DNA of 5,172 bases, taken from the NCBI GenBank assembly GCA_030271565.1, contig JARXKR010000162.1, positions 1 to 5,172 of the forward strand, read 5' to 3'. Below are positions 1 through 4,826 of this stretch, piece after piece (position 1 is the stretch's first letter; each line of letters opens with the position of its first letter). The translations under genes and the position numbers were made by a program. The notes under the pieces are model-generated. The model saw only the letters and a program-made list of their open reading frames with translations. It was not told the origin of the DNA and ran no database searches. This DNA comes from Pseudomonadota bacterium (lineage in GTDB: Bacteria; Pseudomonadota; Alphaproteobacteria; Sphingomonadales; Sphingomonadaceae).

Positions 1-65
1 CCGCCCATGGTCAGCACCAGTGCTGCCAGAGCCGCGCGCTTGCCAATGCCTTGCCCAGTCCGCAT
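1..65 (-). CDS. N-terminus of a probable exported protein (partial, runs off the left edge)
   Basis: Reading leftward from an ATG at 65-63, the frame stays open to the window edge and begins MRTGQGIGKRAALAALVL followed by TMGG. A short basic segment (Arg2, Lys9, Arg10) is followed by an Ala/Leu/Val-rich stretch, which is the n-region and h-region pattern of a Sec signal peptide; the cleavage site would lie beyond the edge. A GGAG lies about ten bases upstream of the ATG on the minus strand, a normal Shine-Dalgarno distance, and this decides the start. Only 21 codons are visible, so the mature protein and its function cannot be named. It is divergent from the CrtY-like gene and shares the 66-522 intergenic region with it. 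A chance ATG with a hydrophobic stretch is the alternative. Confidence 0.5.
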   Translation of the reverse strand, partial: MRTGQGIGKRAALAALVLTMG

Positions 66-197
66 CTCAAATTCACTCCGCGAATGATTGCGCGCCGGGC
101 GAACCCGAACGGCAGTCGATCAAACCAATTTTTGTGCGGCCCCTGAAATCTGACGGTCAGCTGGTTGCAGTTCCGACCTGTCTGATTTCCAACACAA

Positions 198-226
198 GTT
201 AACGCAACAAGGGGGGGGGGTGCCAA
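198..226 (-). promoter_or_regulatory. Candidate leftward promoter with a poly-C spacer
   Basis: On the minus strand TTGGCA (226-221) matches five of six bases of the sigma-70 -35 consensus. It is followed by exactly 17 bases and then GTTAAC (203-198), a weak three-of-six -10. Ten of the 17 spacer bases are the homopolymer. Transcription would start near 190 and give a leader of about 125 bases to the exported-protein gene starting at 65. The -10 is poor, so this is a candidate only. Confidence 0.3.
211..220. repeat. Ten-base poly-G homopolymer tract
   Basis: Ten consecutive G residues are flanked by AA on the left and T on the right. It is the longest homopolymer in the window and lies in non-coding DNA. 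Tracts of this length can slip during replication, so length variation between cells is plausible. A base-calling error in tract length is also possible. Confidence 0.9.
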
Positions 227-239
227 GAAGATTCGACGG

Positions 240-255
240 TTTACGAAATCTTAAC
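240..255 (+). promoter_or_regulatory. CtrA-like binding site
   Basis: TTTA, seven bases, then TTAAC resembles the alphaproteobacterial CtrA recognition sequence TTAA-N7-TTAAC with one mismatch in the left half. The right half continues as TTAACCAT (251-258), a common form of the half-site. Further isolated TTAAC words occur at 199-203 and 366-370 without a partner at the right spacing. The position, about 180 bases from the leftward start and 270 from the rightward one, does not say which gene it would control. Confidence 0.35.
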
Positions 256-318
256 CATTTCAACCGTTGCGAAAGTTTCTGAGAATGTCGCAAATACTTG
301 AATTAAGGCGCTATTTAC

Positions 319-345
319 AATGGGGTCAGTTGCCCCATTTTGGGC
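319..345. repeat. Hairpin AATGGGG/CCCCATT with a competing GGGC arm
   Basis: AATGGGG (319-325) and CCCCATT (333-339) form a perfect seven-pair stem with a seven-base loop, followed by a short T run (338-341). GCCC (332-335) can instead pair with GGGC (342-345), so the two pairings exclude each other. It resembles a weak intrinsic terminator, but no gene ends upstream on either strand, so an operator or leader structure is equally possible. Confidence 0.5.
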
Positions 346-387
346 GAATTGCTTGACCGCATTGGTTAACGTCAAAGGTTAGCAAAG

Positions 388-410
388 GCGTTGTGTCGAT
401 TATGCAACGC
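388..410. repeat. Inverted repeat GCGTTG/CAACGC
   Basis: GCGTTG (388-393) and CAACGC (405-410) are perfect six-base inverted arms with an 11-base spacer; a T-G pair adds one wobble inside. The right arm overlaps the first three bases of the larger inverted repeat that starts at 408, so in RNA the two stems would compete. Confidence 0.5.
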
Positions 411-452
411 GACTCACCTGCGACTCGGTGCCCGTCCTAACGGTGAGTCGCG
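408..452. repeat. Perfect 11-bp inverted repeat with nested GCGACTC direct repeats
   Basis: CGCGACTCACC (408-418) and GGTGAGTCGCG (442-452) are perfect inverted arms separated by 23 bases. Within this span the word GCGACTC occurs twice in direct orientation, at 409-415 and 420-426, which is 11 bases or about one helical turn apart. It occurs once inverted, as GAGTCGC at 445-451. The arrangement suits either a multi-site operator or a leader stem-loop. It lies about 70 bases upstream of the start of the CrtY-like gene at 523. Confidence 0.75.
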
Positions 453-507
453 CGGTTGATCTGGCTGGATAATTCCCATGCAAGACTTGCCTCGAACCCG
501 GTGCTGT

Positions 508-512
508 GGGAG
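508..512 (+). promoter_or_regulatory. Ribosome binding site that sets the start at 523
   Basis: GGGAG lies ten bases upstream of the ATG at 523. The earlier in-frame ATG at 478 has no purine-rich motif before it and would add 15 residues ahead of the conserved beta strand. Position 523 is therefore the preferred start of the CrtY-like gene. Confidence 0.6.
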
Positions 513-522
513 CGTGCGCGCA

Positions 523-1167
523 ATGGTCGCGCAGCCGCTTGCAATTCATGGTCATGGGCTCCTCCCGGGGTTGCTTGCGGTGCACCTTTTGCACCTCGAT
601 CCGCACCGGCCGATTTTGTTGCTCGCGGCCGACCAGACACCGGGCGGCGCGCATCTCGAACCCGTCGTTGCCAGTCGGCTCAGTCCGGTCGCGCGCAGCC
701 TGGTCGAACCGTTCGTGGTTTCGACCTGGCCGGCCTATTACCTGATCGAGGCCGGCAACACCGACCTGCAGGAGGACGAAGTCCTGCTGCTCGATCCGTT
801 GCAGGTCTGGCTCGAACTGCAGGGCCAGCTTGAACCTGCGGCACTGGTCGCGCCGTGCGGGCGGATCGAACTGTCCGGGTGCAGGCTCAGCTGGGACGGC
901 GGGGCGGCGGAGATCGACCGGCTGATCGACCTCGATCCGCTGATCGGGCGGAGTAGTGAAAGCGAGATTGTCGGGGTCGATGCAGCGCGCCGGCTGACCC
1001 TGCCGGTGCTCGCCGATTACGACGCGGCCGATGACGAATGGTCGGCCCGGCAATACCTGCCGCTGGGCGATGAGCGCCTGGTCGTCCGCAAACTGCCGCG
1101 CGCCGATCACCTGATCGCGCAGCAAAGCACGTTCGAGACGCTGCTGAATGGGCTAACTGCAGCGTAG
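523..1167 (+). CDS. Half-length, degenerate lycopene-cyclase-like (CrtY-like) protein
   Basis: The 214-residue product looks colinear, almost without gaps, with the N-terminal half of bacterial CrtY, the FAD/NAD(P)-fold enzyme that cyclises lycopene to beta-carotene. Residues 6-36 (LAIHGHGLLPGLL, then ILLLAA) match the first beta-alpha-beta unit. GGAH at 41-44 sits where CrtY has GGNHTW. LVEPFVVSTWPAYYL (60-74) and the stretch from LTLPVLADY (158-166) to LPLGDERLVV (179-188) follow the CrtY order. Key positions differ: the third Gly of GxGxxG is Pro15, the HTW motif is lost, and the acidic IEDTxYxD-type motif reads VVRKLPRAD (187-195). CrtY is about 380-390 residues, and the C-terminal half is absent with no remnant downstream. 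The frame is intact with a good ribosome binding site, so a repurposed protein or early pseudogene is likelier than a working cyclase. The alignment is from memory; gene reality is firmer than family. Confidence 0.7.
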   Translation: MVAQPLAIHGHGLLPGLLAVHLLHLDPHRPILLLAADQTPGGAHLEPVVASRLSPVARSLVEPFVVSTWPAYYLIEAGNTDLQEDEVLLLDPLQVWLELQGQLEPAALVAPCGRIELSGCRLSWDGGAAEIDRLIDLDPLIGRSSESEIVGVDAARRLTLPVLADYDAADDEWSARQYLPLGDERLVVRKLPRADHLIAQQSTFETLLNGLTAA

Positions 1168-1196
1168 TGCCGTTTGCACGCCCGATCAGCTGGTAC

Positions 1197-1228
1197 CCAA
1201 TTGCAGATTTCCATGCCGCTGCGATTGG
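1197..1228. repeat. Ten-pair stem-loop between the CrtY-like and aldolase genes
   Basis: CCAATTGCAG (1197-1206) pairs with CTGCGATTGG (1219-1228), giving ten pairs including one G-U wobble around a 12-base loop. No T run follows, so it is not a textbook intrinsic terminator. It may still mark the end of the CrtY-like transcript, protect an mRNA end, or serve as an operator for the aldolase gene, which starts 38 bases downstream. Confidence 0.55.
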
Positions 1229-1266
1229 CTTAAGACTGGTGCAACAAGACAACCGGAGAGAGACCC

Positions 1267-2055
1267 ATGGCCACCCAGCTCAACGCGCCCATTTCCGATC
1301 ACAGGGGGCGCAATTATGATTGCACCGAAGCGGAATGGCAGGCCCGGCTGGAACTGGCCGCGTGCTACCGCATCTTCGATCACCTCGGCTGGTCGGAATC
1401 GATCTACAATCACATCTCGGTCAAGGTTCCAGGCGAGGAAGGGGCGTTCCTGATCAACCCGTTCGGGCTGCTCTATTCCGAGGTCTGCGCCTCCAACCTG
1501 GTCAAGATCGACATCGCCGGTAACAAGCTCGATGGTAACCCCTATCCGGTCAACAAGGCCGGGTTCGTCCAGCACGGCCTGTTCCACCGTCATGTGCCCT
1601 GGGCCCATGCAGTCTGCCACACCCACACCACCGCGGCGATGGCGGTGTGCAGCCTTGAAGGCGGGCTCCAGCCGGTCAACTTCTATGCCTGCAACTTCGC
1701 CGGGCGGCTCGCCTACCACGATTTCGAAGGGATCACGGTGCGCGAGGAAGAAGGTGCGCGGCTGCTCAAGAACCTTGGCGAAGGGCGCATTCTGATGCTC
1801 AAGAACCATGGGCCTGTGGTGCTCGCGCGCTCGCTGCCGGAAATGTTCGTGACCAACTGGTCGCTGCAGCGCGCCTGCGAGATCCAGCTCGCCACGCTGT
1901 CGATGGGCCAGCCGCTGTCGGTGTCGGACGAAGTCGTGGCGGTCCATCAGCGCGATCTGCACGAAGGCGGGGTTCCGGGCATGCAGCCCGGGCAGGCCGA
2001 TTTCGACGCCTGGACCCGCCGCATCGACAAGATCGACCGCAGCTGGCGCGACTGA
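1267..2055 (+). CDS. Class II aldolase/adducin-family protein
   Basis: The 262-residue cytoplasmic protein belongs to the fold of L-fuculose-1-phosphate aldolase, RhaD and the adducin head domain: metal-dependent aldolases, epimerases or decarboxylases acting on small hydroxy-acids or sugar phosphates. The metal-binding histidines are visible as HTHTTAAMAV (His118, His120) and LKNHGPVVLA (His181). The N-terminal region carries YNHISVKVPG (47-56), and INPFGLLYSEV (63-73) is the substrate-loop region. Aligning on His103 and the HxH places Gly99 where FucA has its catalytic Glu73; the surrounding KAGFVQH resembles the adducin-like branch, so FucA chemistry should not be assumed. The C-terminal FDAWTRRIDKIDRSWRD is also typical of that branch. 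The start is fixed by GGAG eight bases upstream. The [2Fe-2S] gene follows after ten bases, which suggests an operon. The substrate is unknown. Confidence 0.95.
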   Translation: MATQLNAPISDHRGRNYDCTEAEWQARLELAACYRIFDHLGWSESIYNHISVKVPGEEGAFLINPFGLLYSEVCASNLVKIDIAGNKLDGNPYPVNKAGFVQHGLFHRHVPWAHAVCHTHTTAAMAVCSLEGGLQPVNFYACNFAGRLAYHDFEGITVREEEGARLLKNLGEGRILMLKNHGPVVLARSLPEMFVTNWSLQRACEIQLATLSMGQPLSVSDEVVAVHQRDLHEGGVPGMQPGQADFDAWTRRIDKIDRSWRD

Positions 2056-2065
2056 TTTTGCTGCA

Positions 2066-2602
2066 ATGCCACGCCTGACTATCAATGGCCGCGCGGTCGA
2101 GCTGCGGATGGACCCGCAGACCCCGTTGCTGTGGGGGCTGCGCGATGCCGCCAACCTGACCGGAACCAAGTACGGCTGCGGAACCGGTGATTGCGGGGCC
2201 TGCATGGTGCTGGTCGATGGCGAGGCCTTGCGGTCTTGCCTGATCAGCCTGGCCGAAGCCGAAGGCCGCAGCGTTACCACGATCGAGGGCCTGTCGCCCG
2301 ATCGCACCCACCCGGTGCAGCAGGCGCTGGTGGCCGAACAGGCGATCCAGTGCGGGTTCTGCACCCCCGGCATCGTGATCGCTGCGGCGGCGCTGCTCGC
2401 CAAAAATGCCGATCCCAGCGCCGAGGACATTGCTGCAGCCGTCCCCAACCTGTGCCGCTGCGGAGTCTATCCGCGGCTGGTCCACGCGGTCCAGCGCGCC
2501 GGCCGGGTGATGCGGCGGCTCGAGACGATCAGCGCCGCGCCGGTCCCGGGGATTTCACCGGCCGATGCCGCGCGCACCGTGCCAGCGCTCAAACCCGCCT
2601 AG
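2066..2602 (+). CDS. [2Fe-2S] subunit of a xanthine-oxidase-family molybdenum hydroxylase (IorA/CoxS-like)
   Basis: This 178-residue protein matches the small iron-sulfur subunit of isoquinoline 1-oxidoreductase, CO dehydrogenase and related aldehyde oxidases, which carries electrons from a molybdopterin subunit. The N-terminal ferredoxin domain has its plant-type cluster ligands in KYGCGTGDCGACMVLVDG (Cys38, Cys43, Cys46) plus Cys58. The C-terminal helical domain carries the second cluster in QCGFCTPG (Cys96, Cys99) and NLCRCGVYPR (Cys130, Cys132). All eight cysteines are present, so both clusters should form. The last 25 or so residues are a Pro/Ala-rich tail beyond the usual length of about 150. 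No Shine-Dalgarno motif is seen before the ATG, so translation may be coupled to the aldolase gene ten bases upstream. No large subunit, FAD subunit or maturation gene lies in the window. Its stop shares a CTAG with the convergent receptor gene. Confidence 0.93.
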   Translation: MPRLTINGRAVELRMDPQTPLLWGLRDAANLTGTKYGCGTGDCGACMVLVDGEALRSCLISLAEAEGRSVTTIEGLSPDRTHPVQQALVAEQAIQCGFCTPGIVIAAAALLAKNADPSAEDIAAAVPNLCRCGVYPRLVHAVQRAGRVMRRLETISAAPVPGISPADAARTVPALKPA

Positions 2603-4686
2603 AACTTCACCCGCGCCGTCACCCGCGCGGTCAGCGGCTTGCCCGGGAGGATGTTGTTGTCCGAACTGGCGCTGGCGTAATAGCGGGTGTCGGTCAGGTT
2701 CTCGACATTGAGCTGCAATGCGAAATTGTTGCTGACATTGACAAAAGCCGCAGCGTCGATCCGGGTGAAGGCGGGCAGGGTAACCGCGTTGCTGATCGTC
2801 GCGAACTGGCTCGACTGGTGGACCAGCCCCAGCCCCAGCCCGAACCGCTTGCTCAGGTCATAGCGGGTCCAGGCCGAAAGCTGGTGATGCGGCAGCAAGC
2901 CGAGCGGCCGACCGGCGGGCGCAGCGGAAGTGGACGAGCGGATTTCGCCTTCCTGATAGGTATAGCCCAGGCTCGCCTGCCATTGCGGCGTGATCTTCCC
3001 GGTCAGCGCCATTTCGATCCCGCGCGAGCGGCTGCTCCCGGTCACCAGCCAGAATCCGGGATTGGTGGGATTGGCGACGCGGGTGTTGCTGCGGTCGAGC
3101 TGGAATGCGGCGGCGGTCAGACTCAGATCGCTGGCCACATCCCACTTCACGCCGAGCTCAAGGTTGCGAAATGCCTCAGGCTCGAGCGACTGGAAGGTCG
3201 GGTCGAGAGTGGTGAATTGGTCACCCGACTGCGGCAGGAAGCTTTTGGCGTAACTGGCATAGAGCGAAATGTTGGGCTGCGGCTTGAGCACGAGGCCAAG
3301 CCGCGGCGACCATTTGCCGTCGCTGCGTCCGGTGACCGCGCTGTTGATCAGGTTGGTCGCGGCGATCTCGAAACGGTCGTAGCGCAGACCGCCGATTATC
3401 TGCAGCCACGGTGCCAGCTCGATCTGATCCTGGAGATAGGCGGACTTGCTGGTGACGCGGGTTTTGCTCGCGGTGGCAGTGCCGTTGAAGGTGATCACCG
3501 GCAAGGTCAGCACCGGTGCCAGCGCCACCACCGCAGCAGTGGCAGTGCCGCCGCCAGACTTGGCGAACAGCGCATTGTGACGCTCGGAATCGGTCGACTG
3601 GTCGCCGATTTCGACCCCGGCGAGCAGGGTGTGGCCGATCGGGCCGGTGCGGCCCTTCCACACCAGATTGGCCTGTCCGATCCAGTTGTCGCGCGCCTGC
3701 GCATTGTTGTAGCCGCTGAGCGAAACCGTGGTCGCGGTGGCGACGCCAGGCACCACGTTCTGGTAGAACTTGTCGTAGTGGGCAAATTGCCCCGAGACGT
3801 CGAGCGAGAACCCGTCGGCGAGTTCGCGCTGGAGCCGCACCCGCCCGACATGCGCGTCGACTTCGCTGCGATTGAGCGCCGGGCTGCCGAACAAGGTGTG
3901 ATCGTAACCGGTGATGGGCTTGCCGCCGAACGAGGGCACCCCGCGATCGGCCAGTCGCTCGTCGTGAATGTATTCATACGCGAAGGTCAGCCGGGTGCGC
4001 GCATCGGGTTCGAGCAACAGCGTCGGTGCTGCGCCGACGAAATGGCCGCCGAAAAAATCGCGCTGGTTACCGAGCTTCTCGTAAGTCGCATTGAGCCGTA
4101 ACGCCGCGCTGCCCGACAGCGCCAGATTGACATCGCCCGCTGCGGACCATGCGCCGAAGGTGTCCCCCCCGGCCGAAAATACGCCCTTGGTGCCGGCAAG
4201 ATCGGGGCTCTTCGACACGCGGTTGATAATCCCGCCGCCGCCGCCGCGGCCGAACAGCAGCGCATTTGAACCCTTGAGCACTTCGACCCGCTCGGTGTTG
4301 TAAAGCGGCCGGTAGTACTGCGCATCGTCACGCAGCCCGTCGAGATAGAAGTCGGCGGTGGTCGGCTGGCCGCGCAGCACCACCTGGTCGCGGTTGCCTT
4401 CGCCCAGGCTCAGCGTGACACCGGGGACATAGCGCAGCGCATCGCCCAATTGCTCGACCCCCTGATCGTTGAGCCGCTCGCGTCCCAGCGTGACCACGCT
4501 TTGCGGCGTGTCGATCAGGGGCGTGCCGGTCTTGGTGCCCGACACTTCGGGTTCCTGCACCCGCTCACCGGTGACCACGATCGGTGCCGCGCCGCCATTG
4601 TCAAAGTTATCCGCGCGGGCCGCGCCCGGCACGGCGACAAGCGCCACAGCGAGTATGGACGAGGAGCGGCGCAGCACGGTTGGCAT
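2599..4686 (-). CDS. TonB-dependent siderophore receptor (Fiu-like outer-membrane transporter)
   Basis: The 695-residue protein is a complete TonB-dependent receptor, which imports ferric-siderophore complexes across the outer membrane using TonB-ExbBD energy. Residues 1-25 form a Sec signal peptide ending in ARA before Asp26. PIVVTG (35-40) lies in TonB-box position. The plug spans about 54-165: TPLIDTPQSVVTLGRERL, VVLRG (102-106), DFYLDGLRDD (112-121) and NTERVEVLKGSNALLFGRGG (130-149), running into a five-Gly GGIINRV turn. The RGGGGG form is typical of Fiu/catecholate-type receptors, so a ferric catecholate is a reasonable but unproven ligand. The remainder is a beta-barrel with alternating aromatic strands, and it ends in Phe695 as outer-membrane proteins usually do. 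AAGGA six bases before the ATG fixes the start. Two Fur-like palindromes upstream suggest induction by iron starvation. No siderophore synthesis or ferric-reductase gene is in the window. Confidence 0.96.
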   Translation of the reverse strand: MPTVLRRSSSILAVALVAVPGAARADNFDNGGAAPIVVTGERVQEPEVSGTKTGTPLIDTPQSVVTLGRERLNDQGVEQLGDALRYVPGVTLSLGEGNRDQVVLRGQPTTADFYLDGLRDDAQYYRPLYNTERVEVLKGSNALLFGRGGGGGIINRVSKSPDLAGTKGVFSAGGDTFGAWSAAGDVNLALSGSAALRLNATYEKLGNQRDFFGGHFVGAAPTLLLEPDARTRLTFAYEYIHDERLADRGVPSFGGKPITGYDHTLFGSPALNRSEVDAHVGRVRLQRELADGFSLDVSGQFAHYDKFYQNVVPGVATATTVSLSGYNNAQARDNWIGQANLVWKGRTGPIGHTLLAGVEIGDQSTDSERHNALFAKSGGGTATAAVVALAPVLTLPVITFNGTATASKTRVTSKSAYLQDQIELAPWLQIIGGLRYDRFEIAATNLINSAVTGRSDGKWSPRLGLVLKPQPNISLYASYAKSFLPQSGDQFTTLDPTFQSLEPEAFRNLELGVKWDVASDLSLTAAAFQLDRSNTRVANPTNPGFWLVTGSSRSRGIEMALTGKITPQWQASLGYTYQEGEIRSSTSAAPAGRPLGLLPHHQLSAWTRYDLSKRFGLGLGLVHQSSQFATISNAVTLPAFTRIDAAAFVNVSNNFALQLNVENLTDTRYYASASSDNNILPGKPLTARVTARVKF

Positions 4687-4699
4687 CTGAAATCCTTTT

Positions 4700-4719
4700 T
4701 GATAATAATTCGCAATACC
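4700..4719. promoter_or_regulatory. Fur-box-like operator upstream of the siderophore receptor
   Basis: GATAATAATTCGCAATACC (4701-4719) matches 13 of 19 bases of the classical Fur box. In the 7-1-7 view it is TGATAAT-A-ATTCGCA (4700-4714), a hybrid of a TGATAAT half-site and a TGCGAAT half-site. It lies 13 bases before the receptor start codon and abuts its ribosome binding site. Fur with iron bound here would block the leftward promoter or initiation. Confidence 0.6.
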
Positions 4720-4732
4720 AAATAGCCGCTAA

Positions 4733-4747
4733 TGCGAAGCGTTCGCA
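4733..4747. promoter_or_regulatory. Second Fur-like palindrome, TGCGAA/TTCGCA
   Basis: TGCGAA (4733-4738) and TTCGCA (4742-4747) are perfect inverted arms around GCG. They form a 15-base element of the same size as a 7-1-7 Fur site and share the TGCGAA half-site with the neighbouring box. The two centres (4707 and 4740) are 33 bases apart, about three helical turns, so two dimers could bind on the same face. Either divergent gene could be controlled. Confidence 0.45.
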
Positions 4748-4826
4748 CTTACAAGCGGTGAATTGAGCTTGGCGCATTTTTTCGCTAGTCGCCGCAGCGA
4801 GAGCGCAACGAGACGAGGAAACAGCA

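Larger units (their letters stand above)
66..522. other. Long divergent intergenic region with repeats and candidate regulatory sites
   Basis: No convincing gene is seen in these 457 bases. Short open frames on both strands lack a ribosome binding site and family resemblance. The 230-400 part is clearly richer in A and T than the flanking genes, as expected of promoter DNA. It holds a G10 tract (211-220), a CtrA-like box (240-255), a GGGG/CCCC hairpin (319-345), and overlapping inverted and direct repeats between 388 and 452. It lies between two gene starts pointing away from each other, so control elements for both are expected here. Confidence 0.7.

Noticed and set aside
204..228. Sigma-54-type promoter on the minus strand (TTGGCAC ... 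TTGC flanking the C tract).
   Set aside because: The GG and GC dinucleotides are 17 bases apart instead of the required ten. Only a seven-base contraction of the tract would create the site.
267..293. TTGCGA ... TCGCAA inverted repeat with TGAGAAT between, considered as a Fur site.
   Set aside because: The arms are only six bases with a 15-base spacer, and the 15-mer starting at TGAGAAT matches a Fur palindrome poorly in its right half.
478..522. Upstream ATG at 478 as the start of the CrtY-like gene.
   Set aside because: There is no Shine-Dalgarno motif before it, and it adds a Cys/Arg-rich stretch ahead of the first beta strand. The ATG at 523 has GGGAG at normal spacing.
400..1125. 241-codon open frame on the minus strand opposite the CrtY-like gene.
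   Set aside because: The plus-strand frame has a ribosome binding site and CrtY-like order of segments. The minus frame is Arg/Pro/Gln-rich without motifs.
1186..2448. 420-codon open frame on the minus strand opposite the aldolase and [2Fe-2S] genes.
   Set aside because: Both plus-strand proteins have full conserved motifs and good lengths; the minus-strand product has none and is a codon-bias shadow.
2191..4101. Very long open frame on the plus strand running from the [2Fe-2S] gene through the receptor gene.
   Set aside because: It is antisense to the clearly recognisable receptor and out of frame with the [2Fe-2S] protein. The translation is Arg/Gly/Asp-rich and low in complexity, as expected from GC-biased codons read in the wrong frame, and it has no family resemblance.
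4232..4243. (CCG)4 trinucleotide repeat inside the receptor gene.
   Set aside because: It encodes the Gly run in the plug (RGGGGG), which is a normal family feature of Fiu-like receptors rather than a separate repeat element.
4763..4791. TTGAGC-17-TAGTCG as a promoter for the arsenate reductase gene.
   Set aside because: The -35 is acceptable but the -10 matches too few consensus bases to support a call, although a promoter for this gene must lie in this gap if it is the first gene of its operon.
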